In this document: piece by piece, positions 34,141-44,618 of the stretch
How the letters are laid out: every line of letters begins with the position of its first letter
Position numbering within the stretch: position 1 is the stretch's first letter
From: Phragmites australis
Taxonomy: Eukaryota > Streptophyta > Magnoliopsida > Poales > Poaceae
Direction: 5' to 3'
Assembly (NCBI RefSeq): GCF_958298935.1
Contig: NC_084927.1
Coordinates: 29,214,001 to 29,278,000 of the forward strand
DNA length: 64,000 nt
The notes under the pieces: generated by a model
Told to the model about the DNA's origin: nothing
Databases searched by the model: none
Seen by the model: the letters and a program-made list of their open reading frames with translations, nothing else
Made by a program: the position numbers and the translations under genes

Positions 34141-35347
34141 AATAGTCTAATACGTGGTATATTTGTGTAAGTGCAAGTAAAGAAAACAATAATGTAATTC
34201 AAAAACATTAAACAGTTGTTAAGTGAATATACCCCAACAACCCGATAACAAACCATCCAAGGTTAACCATCCCATAAACCATAACCAACTTGTATCCCTG
34301 TATTATACCATAACCATCTAATTAAATAAGGATCCAAGTCTCTCATAATCGAGAGCACGACTGTTATAATAGTTTTACACTCTGCAGAGGTTAGCCAACT
34401 TTTAGCCACGAGTCATGATATCCATGTTGCTGTGTTAACTAGACACTTAACACACACCAGTGGTGTGCCACCAAGAGATCACTACAAAGCATTGTCCATC
34501 AATTAGGTCCTAGTACCCCAATAAATACCAGTCAGGTGTCTAATTGATATGCTAAGCCTTACCCGTATCGGCCTCGTGTTTGAACGGTATTTCTTAGGTT
34601 GTTGCTCCTCGAACCGGTCCATATATGTGACACTTGAGCAAAGACTATCCAATAGGGAAATAACCAACAAAATCTAACACCTTTTCTTGAAATGTATCCA
34701 CAAACCCACCACATGAACCATCATTATCAAACCAACTCCTTGCCAAGTTCTGGGGTTCTATGTTACTGAAACAAGTTCATCATCACCATTGCATATATCC
34801 ACTAAACATGTATATGACACTTTTCAACATTCCAAAAATATGACTAAGCAATTTTACCTAAAAGATTTTTATCAACTACCACTTAGACTTTAAGAAATAT
34901 AAATAAAACTAAATAAATCTTAACATAAATAACTACTTATCAAATTAATAAACATTACATGTAGTCGGTACTGAAACACCGTCCACCCTGGACGGTCCTT
35001 GAAGTACCGACCACCCCTGAGCATCATGCGGCCCAACCATATTTGGTTCAGTGATTTCCATGGTGAGTCCATGAGGGCGAAGGACCAAGTTTGTTTCAAG
35101 TCTGGGTGGGATTGGGCCAGATTTGGTGGCCTATTGCTGGCCCAATATCTAGTTTTCATAATAATCCATATTTCATCTACTGTGAATTAAGATTTTCTTT
35201 TGTTAGGTACAGGTTTCTTAAGAGTTCATTCTTAGATACAGTTGATAACTATGTGACGCATGATTGCAAATTTTCCAGATCTCTAGATAGGGTCTATCTA
35301 TCTAATCTGATAGAATTCAAATTTCGGAACAAACGTGCGGTTAACAG
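34141..35347. repeat. Degenerate repeat sequence, family uncertain
   Basis: 34340-34640 (ACACTCTGCAGAGGTT, CACCAGTGGTGTGCCACC) resembles a phrase common in grass LTR elements, but I cannot assign it. The remainder is AT-rich with no supported gene. Confidence 0.3.
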
Positions 35348-35359
35348 CTATGGAATCGG

Positions 35360-35492
35360 CAAACAAGCACGTGGCTCACCGGTAAGACGCAAGGACACGT
35401 TTTTAACGGTTCAGGATTCAAACCTCGGATTTACACCTCGTTAAAAGGTCTCTAAAGGAGACCTAGGAGGAACCGGTGTAAAAAAAAAACGT
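35360..35492 (+). mobile_element. tRNA-derived SINE with 12-bp TSD
   Basis: CTATGGAATCGG occurs at 35348-35359 and 35493-35504. The body has an A-box-like TGGCTCACCGG (about 35372), a B-box-like GGATTCAAACCTC (about 35411) and ends GGTGTAAAAAAAAAAC. A pol III promoter, a 3' A tail and an exact target duplication are the three SINE hallmarks. Confidence 0.82.
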
Positions 35493-35504
35493 CTATGGAA
35501 TCGG

Positions 35505-36240
35505 AGGATTGCATATGTGCAATCTGATTGCAGCAATCAGAAGCTAAACGCAAACGTACCTGATTCCTCCCGAGCCCTTATAAAGAAGCTGGCTTTCTGT
35601 GCTTCATCTGAAGGATTCCCTCTAAATTAGAGCTAAAACACCACTTTGGTTCCCTGATTTTTCTTTGGATTTTCCTATTTGCCAATCTAGTAATTTATAT
35701 TTTACCAAAAGAAAAAAGTAAAAAAAAAAGTATATTCTAGTTTCCGATCTTGGGAGGATTGCCACTTTATTTTCTCTATTTTCTCTAGAAAAATAGAGAG
35801 AAAAATGCACTTTATTGAGGGAATCCGACCTTAGGAATTAGAGATCTTGCCATAGTGCCATCGAGATTGGACGGGAGAGATGGTAAGACCCTCTCTATCC
35901 CGAATTCTGCGTGCCGCCGGTTCCTCCTCCCATTGCCAACATACTTCGAAACTGATCCTCTTGCAGGGACCAAAATTTGCGCGTCGCCAGTGGGGACCGG
36001 ACTCCAGTCGGCAGGAGATTCGATGTTGGGCGGGGAACGGTGGCATCGCCCATCGGTGCCGGTGCATTTTGGCTCGGTCGGGCGCCGCCGCACCGGAGGC
36101 GCTGGCCGGTGCGAGCGTTTGTGATGGGCCGCATTTTCATTGGGCCTAACAAATGACAGAAATGGAGGCCCAAACAGAAACATGTAATTAGGCCTTGTGG
36201 GAGTTTTGGGCTTCACTGACAGGCACAAGGTTGGGCTTTG
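35505..36240 (-). other. Unrecognised ORF region
   Basis: AT-rich to 35810, then GC-rich with overlapping ORFs on both strands; the longest is minus 35812-36228 (138 codons, low-complexity Pro/Arg-rich). No domain recognised and no splice-supported extension found. May be a gene fragment or chance. Confidence 0.25.
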
Positions 36241-36297
36241 TTTGGTCAGATTGACAGTTGAGCCTGAACGGAAAAGCTTGCAAATGAACAGAGCTTT

Positions 36298-36907
36298 TTA
36301 ATCATCCGTACAAAGAATAACCACCGATTGTAACTTAAGAGGTACTATATCTACGGTAACAAACTCAAGTTGTAGTTTTGGTACCTCTCGGTACCTTTCC
36401 AAGGACCATAAAACTTCTGTAGTTAAGTCTGAAACTTTAGAAGCGAACGAGCACTCATGCCGTGAGCCGAGGCAATTACCTGCTGAACTAGAAGTTGCAC
36501 GAGGACACCAGCGTCCCTCTGCCCGTCTTCGACGAGTTGGTCCAGGTGCAGCTGCCGCAGCGTCAGGTCGAAGTCGCTGCTCCACTGATCCCTTCCGCCG
36601 CACGACGTCCCGATGGAGACCAGGCTCTGCCGCGCGCCGCCAGTTCCCCTCCGGCGGCTCCTTCGAGGGCTCTGGATTGAGACAAGTAGCACACAATGAG
36701 CTGACACGGATCATCCAAACAAATCATCGTGGACTCATCGTGAACACCATGCACCTGTGTGACTCGCACTTTCTTCGGTGGCAAGGTTGCGTAAGCGTCG
36801 TCTTCAGTCGGAAGCTGCGCGTGAACGGCGAGGTTTCTGCATCTGGCGCAGCTTCGGGATCGGGTTCGGGAGCAGCCTCAGGGCGTAGTTGCAAGCTCTC
36901 GCCATGA
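36298..36907 (-). other. Unrecognised GC-rich ORF cluster, possible gene fragment
   Basis: Minus-strand ORFs include 36423-36707 (94 codons), with a plausible amphipathic stretch DFDLTLRQLHLDQLVEDGQR, and a short ORF starting with ATG at 36907. They are in different frames, with stops between. Codon bias is GC-rich, as in the real genes here, but I can identify neither a family nor a convincing intron pattern. Confidence 0.25.
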
Positions 36908-37062
36908 TCTTCGGGCTGTGCAGTGGAGCAGAGATTGAGCTAGTAGGCTGCGCAGTGGCGCTCAAGTCCTCAAGATATTACTGTTACCTTATCAGCTTAT
37001 CTTTTGCTCCACCGTGGCGGCAGTGACATGTAGCGCTGGTTCATGTTGGGTTTACGCAGTAA

Positions 37063-37353
37063 GACCACTCTCAATATCTTATGTCTTAGCTGATGTCTAA
37101 AAGAAGAAAGAGTAAGATATTAATATTAAAAAATAAACTTACAATACATGTATATATGTTTCTAGTTTTTTAAGTCTCCTAAGACAATTAATTGTCTCAT
37201 AGTTGTCTAGAATTACTCAAATAACTAGTGTTTTTCATAAGAAATAAACTTATTCTCTCTTCTATTTAAATTGCTTACCACATCAGATTTTTCTTAGATA
37301 AACACTTAATTAATACCTAAGACATAAGTCAAGGCGGAACATTGAGAGAGGCC
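37063..37353. mobile_element. Tourist-like MITE (291 bp, TSD TAA)
   Basis: Left end GACCACTCTCAATATC; the inverse of the right end is GGCCTCTCTCAATGTT. TAA flanks both ends (37060-37062, 37354-37356), as for PIF/Harbinger-type elements. Interior is AT-rich and non-coding; TTATGTCTTAG is repeated inverted near both ends. Confidence 0.72.
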
Positions 37354-37356
37354 TAA

Positions 37357-38137
37357 CGGGCGTTAGAGCTAAATTTGAGTTAATTCGATAGAATCATTAG
37401 CCTAATGAACATAAACAGCTGAAGATCATTACTAACTCAATTGCAAGATGCCTCGATGGGCTGGGAAGACCTTGTGCTTGCTTGATGCAGGCGTGTGTTG
37501 TTAGTGTGGGATCATTGCCGAGCTTCTCCTTCTTGCAGCGCCATGAACAGGGAGGTTGCCGGTACAGACAATCGGCGATCGGCTTGGCCTTCAAGTCACT
37601 CTGAGCCACCCCTTTATCATTAAGGTTTAGTTAGTGCTAACTAACATGAACACACTAACTCAAATACCCATCATCTTTCTGTAGCGTCAGGACTCTTTCT
37701 TATAGGCTTATGTAATCTGGGATCAAGCCGTTGAGTCAGTTATTGACTGACCGATCACAACCACTCTCTCGATCAACCGTGGCCTCGTTCTTATGGTTTG
37801 CAGTTAGTCAAGATCATAACCAATAACAACAGGGACTGAACCGCATACTTCGGTGTGTCCTTAGTTTTTTTACATACTACATGCATGCCCTCCTTGAAAC
37901 ATATAATACATGGCTTTTGTTTTGAAACATATAATACATGGTAGACTAACGAGGTAAGGTTGAGGACGGTGCTGTGTTCAATGGTGGCTAGGTTGAGTCC
38001 ATGGACCAGGGGTTCCACGTCTAAGTTGGCCAAGGAGATTAAATACCAACTATATTAAAACTAGGTGCCAAATGGTCATATAAGCAATAAAATTTCTCTT
38101 GAATAACACAAGGAATTGAAATGTGTGTGTGTGTGTA

Positions 38138-38187
<50 letters not shown>

Positions 38188-38631
38188 CATATGGAATATT
38201 AGATTTTATGTCGATTCAACGACTTATGATCTTACCATCAAGTATCCGGTCTAATTTAGAATCTGCGATTTTGACAACCTTAGTTGAAGCTCAAATACCC
38301 ACTGGTCCTTGATGTCAACAGTAATTTACGCAAAAAAAATCCAATTGCAGCTCTTAGAAGAGGGGGAAAAAGAAATTCAATCACATCGTGATGATAAATG
38401 GACCTAAAGAAAAGCTAGGACATTTAGCAAAGAGCATAGAAAAGATTTGTAAAAATTTTAGTATATCAATAAAACGAGATACCGTTATATACACTATCTC
38501 TGCTACTTAAAAAAATCTCAATAGATCTCACACCACCTGAATCCATGCCCACCCCTAATCCATCCACCCTCTTCACTCACCTTTTCATCCGATGGCCCCG
38601 CCCCTTCCTCCCTTGAAGGACAACGTGGCTT
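37357..38631. other. Non-coding spacer with a microsatellite
   Basis: AT-rich DNA with no recognisable ORF. AACATATAATACATGG occurs twice (about 37897 and 37924). Confidence 0.4.
38122..38183. repeat. (TG)n(TA)n microsatellite
   Basis: A TG run with one interruption, followed by about 16 TA units. The compound dinucleotide repeat is likely length-variable between individuals. Confidence 0.95.
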
Positions 38632-38770
38632 GCACGAGCCTCACTTCCCTCGCCCGCGCCTTCCTTCCCATAGGACGCCACCGCTAGCACGAGACTCACC
38701 TCCCTCGCTCGTGCTTTCCTCCCCTGCAGGACACCGCCGGCGGCACGAGCCTCACCTCCCTCGCTCGCTC
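38632..38770 (+). repeat. 55/56-bp tandem repeat, about 2.5 copies
   Basis: Units begin GCACGAG(C/A)CTCAC at 38632, 38687 and 38743 and share CTCCCTCGCTCGTGC. The unit length is not a multiple of three, so a coding role is unlikely. Confidence 0.75.
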
Positions 38771-40657
38771 CTTTGGTCAGTCCACGCAATCCTCCCGGCT
38801 GCATCAGGCAAGTTTCCCTCCCCCAGTATTCTCCTCTCCATTGTACCCACCGCGTCTACGTCGCCGGTGGCCTGAGTGACAACCTCTTCAACTGCGATCA
38901 GCTGCAGTATGTGGACGCCTCCTCTACGACGATCAGCGGTGGCTCCACAAATGACGCCTCCACACCAATCCGCCTGACTCCATGACGATTAGGGGCATCT
39001 TCAAATCAGGTACACCTATAATTGATGCACGCCCTGTGCTCGATAGAATTACCAATAGATGAACATGCCGTCAATATATTCTTTTTTTTCTCTCTTCTGA
39101 GTTGTGAACTATTAATGTTCTTGAGAGCCCATACCAGACGGGTTGGCTTTGACAACAAGAACATGGATTGGCTTTGGGTTTGTTCTGCAATTCAATCTGA
39201 ACGTTAATTTGTATTTTTTTTATGATAAGGTAATTCTCTTAAGCATTGCCTATGTGTCAGTGCCATTTAAGCACATATTTATACAGAATCAGTGGTCGTG
39301 CTGATTTAGCTCTTTGCTTTTGAACTCAGGGTTTGGTATCTGTACTTTTTACCTGAAGGGCTCAATGGTGTGTTTTGCGTATGTATTATTTTTCGTCCAA
39401 CTCCATATGAATAGATTATGAATTTCGGAGATGTATAGATGTCAAGTCACTTAAAATTTTAGTGAAACAGATGTTTGCACTTTGCTTCTTACCTACAGGA
39501 GAACTTGGTGATGTTTTAAAGCTAAAATGCATATATCACTTGTGCTGTTGGGGTACGAATTGATAAAAAAGAATAGCTGCAACTCCCTCAATTACCAATT
39601 CCCTGCCCCTAAATTGTTCATTTTTCTCATTTGCTATATAAGCTTCTTTCTAGGCCTTCTACCTTTTAGGAGCTTTATTATCATCTTATCAAATGAAGAA
39701 TGTTCTAGAAGTAGTGATGCAATATCAAACTAAAGATTTGAAGTTAAGGTTTGCAATTGTCAGCTGCTATTTTTGTGGTTGATCAATAGAATTTTCATGG
39801 GCAGGTGGATTAGAGCAGTAGAAGGATAGTTTATTTCCATTATATTGATTTGCACTCACGTATGCTCTGGCCCTGTATGGAAGAAAAACAATGATTCTTT
39901 ATGTAGGTAAGAAAAAACAATGAATTCTAATTAAGAGCATGGTCTTGATATGCTCAATTTTTCTTCGTAGCTTGATCATATCGTTCTTTCTTAACACCAA
40001 TGCAGCATGTTCTGTTTCATTCTGATCACATTTATTTAATTTGAGTATGTGCTTTGTGTTGTGTGGAGATAATCTTCAGATGGAAGCTGCCACCCAACTA
40101 TCGGTCGTTCCTTTTTTCTTACCAAGCAATTATTCAATAAGCAATGAACCTAGGCCCGTTGTGTGTGTAGTAGTCTCATTTTATATGTTCTCTAACTGCG
40201 TTCTCTCTTCATTGTAAAATAACCAGAAAACCACCATTTACTGTGCGGCCTCTCTGCAATAAGCTTACAGTATAGTGCAGATACTATGTTGAAACCATAA
40301 ATTTTAGTGAGATTATGATTATCAATTCTATTACTCGTGTATTCTTAGGATGTTGTACACTTAAGGACCCTGTGTTTCTATGTTCTTGTTGCTGAATGCA
40401 CGCTGAGTGAGTATATCGGATTGCTAAAATTACTTACGTATTGTTTGTTTGTAGGATGTATTGGAAGCAAGTGCCAAAAATGTTTCATCATTTGTTGCAT
40501 TTTTGTTTGCTTGATGTGCTGCCCTCTGAGCCGTTGCGATAATCCTCATCATCCGGCATAGATGGAATGAAATAAATGATTATGTCTTCAAAAGAGGATC
40601 GTCCCATGTATCAAAGTTTGTTCAGCGTATTTGTCAGGAAGTGAGCAATCGGACTTA
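38771..40657. other. Intergenic DNA, no supported gene
   Basis: Mostly AT-rich. A short stretch near 40540-40620 reads like a degenerate LINE C-terminal phrase (RWNEINDYVFKRGS), too weak to call. Confidence 0.3.
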
Positions 40658-40946
40658 GGACATGTTTGTTTGTTGCTTTTGATTTTGGCATATGTGAAAA
40701 ATTGGGCTTTCTTTTTTAAAAGCTGTTTTTAGATTTTAGTTATTAGTTTTTATAATAATTTTTTAACTTTTTAGCTCATAACTTCTCAGAAAAACTACTC
40801 TTGGCTAGGTTCTCAACTAAAGTTCATATTTTTTTTTATAAGCAAGTTTCTGGTTTCTTCAGAAGCCACTTTTTAAAATCCTATTTGTTCTGACTTCTGG
40901 CAGCAGAGAAGGCAGAAGCAAAAGCCAGAACAAACAAACTCTCAGG
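40658..40946. mobile_element. MITE-like inverted-repeat element (about 289 bp)
   Basis: Left GTTTGTTTGTTGCTTTTG and, inverted from the right, GTTTGTTTGTTCTGGCTTTTG form terminal repeats. Flanks TTA (40655-40657) and CTA (40947-40949) would be a 3-bp duplication with one mismatch. Resembles Tourist-like MITEs. Confidence 0.5.
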
Positions 40947-40949
40947 CTA

Positions 40950-42534
40950 AAATGCGGCCGTTGCCTTTCCTGCTACAGTAATGTTAAGTATTTTTCCCCT
41001 CTAGGTAGCTACTTTTTCATTGTTCTCTTATAAACTTAGTCAACTGCCTTGTGTTGGCTAGTGGGTGGGTTAGTTGAAAAGTTCTTTCCCTACCGTGTGA
41101 AGCGTGCAGACGAGCTGCGAAGAAGAGGGCTCGAAGGGTGTCGGCCATGTCATAGGGCATCGTCTTGTCATTTCCTCGTTGGATTTGTAGTGGACGTCGT
41201 AGTTTCTGGGAGAGAGGTTAGGAGGAGAGGAAGGCAACACCAGATCTCTAGCTGCGTGCTTGCGGCACGGTGGCTTGATGTTGTAGCCTTCCCTCGTAGA
41301 TGTGATTGAGGGAGGGAGGATGGAGGAGGGGCAGCTAGGTTGAACGGAGTCCCTACGACTGCTAGCCAGCAGAGGTGGAGGGGATAGGGATCCTCTGACT
41401 TCACCTGATAATGTCATGGGCGTGCAGTCGTCTCTTCATCCGTAGTCAAAATAATCGTGTTTGAGTAAAATTCTCCTATTGGCAAAACTGCTCCAAAATT
41501 ACCATTTTTATTATAGATCTACTGGAGTACCAGAAAAGTAAATGCTCGGACTCACATCACTCTGTGAAATATTAGGTGCATGTGATCTTTAGGATGTCAT
41601 GAATGGTGGCCCTTTAAATTCAATTACCATGAACTACCTTGTATCCATATGTTCATGTCTTGAATATTTTCTTTGCCCAAGTGCCCATGCATCATTTGGA
41701 AATTACAGAGCATAAATGTTGTGGGTGCAAGGTAATCTTCTATTGTAGCCTATTATGTGGTATTCGGTCAAATATATTGCTTTGTGAAAAAAAATTGCTA
41801 TCATTGCAATACACGAATATATTTAACTAGTCTCCTTGGGCCGTGGTCTACCCACCCGGCTCGGCCTGACACAACCGCACATGTGGCGCCCGCTCCCCTT
41901 CTGAACATTAGTTTTAGGCGGGCTCGAACGTGGCACCCGCTCCCCTTCAATTGAAGGTCAGTAGGCCTTATTGAGAAGCAGAGAAAAGGAGGGCTAGAAC
42001 CAGTTCATTTCGGGCCATGGTCTACCCGCCCGGCCCGGCCCGACACAACAATCGCGCATGTGGCGCCGAGCTTTGCCCACGTCTGATCCCGAGAATCATG
42101 AAGACGATGGAAAGGAAGATCGTACGGCCAGGATCCGTCTACGTTCTGGTTCCTGACAATCCATGGTGGCAGAATATACGGCCCCGGTCCTGCTGACTGC
42201 CTGGGCAACTTGCTAGTGGTGGCCGGCTGTGGGCACATGGAAAAACGTCCGCGATCTCTCGTCGTGGCAGCCCGGGGTACAATGGATCACCTGCGCGCAT
42301 CACCATCCCCTGCTGCTGCACTACCGGCCATCAGACTTTTTGGCACCTGCCACTTGATGCTCTCAACAATCACAAGTGCCCCCTCATTCAGAGTCATTTT
42401 CACTTTTCGGCCTTCAGAGGCAGCCCACTCCGGCGACCCTTTTCGCAGCCATTTGGACGCATCGGCCAAGCACCGATCTTCTCTCAAAGGATCATCATCG
42501 ATCACATTCTAACGTGTACCCGACGTGCTGATTT
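40950..42534. other. Intergenic DNA with a dispersed direct repeat
   Basis: GGGCC(G/A)TGGTCTACCC-type sequence occurs at 41838-41890 and again at 42012-42067, both ending GTGGCGCC. ORFs at 41049-41417 and 42005-42512 have no recognisable content. Confidence 0.4.
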
Positions 42535-42636
42535 TTTTTACACCCAAGTCCCTTTCTCGGGACCTGCATTAAAAACTTTAAATGAAGGTGCATGTTTGAG
42601 ATCAAACTCTGGACCGATAAGGTCGCGTTCGTGCGC
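42535..42636 (-). mobile_element. 5'-truncated SINE of the same type as at 35.4 kb, 17-bp TSD
   Basis: ACCCGACGTGCTGATTT occurs at 42518-42534 and 42637-42653. Between them, the minus strand ends GGGTGTAAAAAAAA, matching the GGTGTAAAAAAAAAA end of the SINE at 35360-35492. A B-box-like GAGTTTGATCTC is present, but the A-box region is missing. Confidence 0.72.
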
Positions 42637-42653
42637 ACCCGACGTGCTGATTT

Positions 42654-43073
42654 GTTGAGTAGCTAAAGGTGGAAATGGCGTGCCACGTCCAAACGCCTGC
42701 TGCATGCGATCCTATTCCGCACGCACTGGCCAGTACTGCAGTTTTCACGGCTGATTCGTCCATGTGCGTGGAATGGAAATGCAGCTATCGGCCATCGGCG
42801 GCCGAATTTCCTGTCGGGGAGACGCAAGAATCCAGTTGCAACGATACACGTCCCCAAGAACCAGATCGGTGAAAATTGAGCTCTGAAGGAAGCAAATTGA
42901 GAGTCTGGCTCGTGTTCAGGCCTTCAGGGGCAGTACCTTTTGTTTCGTTTCTTTTTATCGTGCCGACCGGAGAGTCAGATTCAGAAAGTACATTTTGTTT
43001 TGCTCTGTTTAATCCTGCATGATTTCTACAGGTACTGCATGCCGAAAACGTGGCACTTTGTATTTGCCTAGTA
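42654..43073. other. Intergenic spacer, nothing recognised
   Basis: Mixed-composition DNA between the SINE and the Stowaway MITE. ORFs on both strands (42663-42872, 42785-43099) show no domain. Confidence 0.3.
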
Positions 43074-43322
43074 CTCCATCCTTTAAAAATAGTAATCATA
43101 TTTTTTACTCGTTTTTAAAGTTAGATTTTAATTAAAATTTTCTCATAAAATATATTATTTATAGCTACATAAACTATATAATGTAAAATAATTTTTTGAT
43201 TGTGAATATAGTTATATAATTTTTATACATTAGATATTCTTATAACTTAATTAAATATTAATCAAAGTGTATAAAATTTGATTTTTCTAAAAAATACGTA
43301 TACTATTTTTTAGCGGATGGAG
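43074..43322. mobile_element. Stowaway MITE (249 bp, TSD TA)
   Basis: Ends CTCCATCCTTTAAAAATAGT and the inverse CTCCATCCGCTAAAAAATAGT share about 18 of 21 positions, with TA at 43072-43073 and 43323-43324. AT-rich interior. Confidence 0.85.
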
Positions 43323-43461
43323 TAGCTGGTTCCAATTCGTTACGTTGCATTTTCTATCGAATTGCGCACGCCCTCGCATCTTTTGCTGACGAGTGCAAGG
43401 ATGATCAGGTGTCCTGAGAACATGGCACTGAGATTTTTGTCGCAATCCCTTGATTTCATTT

Positions 43462-44600
43462 TGCTTTTTTTTTAGCACGGGAAAACCCTTTCGATTATAG
43501 CATAACGGAATTAAGTCTTTTTACAACAAAAACGGCCAGCACATAGGGAAAGTGCAAATAGAGTACCGAATGCTACCAGAACAAACTAATCAAAAGGAGA
43601 CGATAGATGAGACTAAAAGTTTGACTACCCATACATGTCATCGGCCAAACAAAACAAACAAGACATAGTTGAGATCACAGAAGTTCGGGTGACATCAAGC
43701 CGCAACACGGACGATATGTAAAACTGCATGAGGCCCTATCAGCATCATCTTGCACCCGATCTTCTTCCAGCTAAGTATCTCCCGGGAGCATTGTTGTTGA
43801 GCAGCAAGTATCTGAGTTACCGTCTGAAGAAGGCCCTGAGCACTATGCAATAATTCTTGCTTGCTCATATCTTTCAACAGATCTCCTAAATTTTGAGAAA
43901 AGAACAAGCATAATAAACTATCTCACTCGGGTCATGAATCAATTTGTTTTCGAAGCAAGCCTTATTTCTAACTTTCCAGGTTGACCAGCATATTGAAGCC
44001 AATCCAATCACATAGAAAGACTGTCCGTTAAGCAAATAATTTCTAATCCAGGAAAGGTATTGATGAAAAGAATTTGGAATCGTATCAGCATCAATACAAA
44101 GTGCCACAATCCCCCCAACATACTTAACAATGGGGCATAAGAAAAAGAAGAGAAGAGAACAGGTTTCAAGATGGGTACATAAAGTACAGTGGCAAAACTC
44201 TGTAGGTAGAGGGAGCTAGCTAGCGGGAATTCGACTCCTGTTTCGCACTCTAAAATATTTTCAAAGTAGACCAGTAGAAAACCGGCGAAAATTCGACTCT
44301 CGTAGAAAAAAAGACAGGTTTCAAGATGGGTACATAAAGTACAGGTCACATCCCCAATCCAATTGTGCTGAAGCAAGTTGTCTTTAGTCAAACAGGCATT
44401 CTGTCCCAGAAACCAAAGAAATACTTTGATCTTATAAGAGGAATTTTAGTTTCCCAAATATAAGGGACAAGGTGGTTACGAGAATCTCTCACAAACGAAT
44501 TGTTCAACCTTGCTAAGATGAAATTTGGCGATAGATCGTAAATTTTGTTAACATGGATCGTAACCATTTTCATGGTGAAGAAAAAAAAGGTAATGTACAT
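43462..44600 (-). pseudogene. LINE 3' remnant (zf-RVT and tail)
   Basis: Minus strand: 44600-44390 reads KIYDLSPNFILARLNNSFV, then a zf-RVT phrase (LTKDNLLQHNWIGDVTC, CTLCTHLETC). Then 44107-43890 reads SFYVIGLASICWSTWKVRNK, a C-terminal phrase common in grass LINEs. The element ends with a T-run on the plus strand (43462-43472), that is, a poly(A) tail preceded by GGGTTTTCCCGTGCT. A 155-bp disruption (44160-44344) breaks the zinc-finger region. It lies immediately downstream of the glycosyltransferase gene and may form part of its 3' UTR. Confidence 0.75.
44160..44344. repeat. 30-bp direct repeat flanking a 125-bp insert in the LINE
   Basis: CAGGTTTCAAGATGGGTACA starts a 30-bp sequence present identically at 44160-44189 and 44315-44344. 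The LINE reading frame is continuous if one copy and the insert are removed. The duplication is too long for a normal transposon TSD and looks like repair-associated filler DNA. Confidence 0.8.
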
Positions 44601-44618
44601 GTACGTTCACGTGGATCA

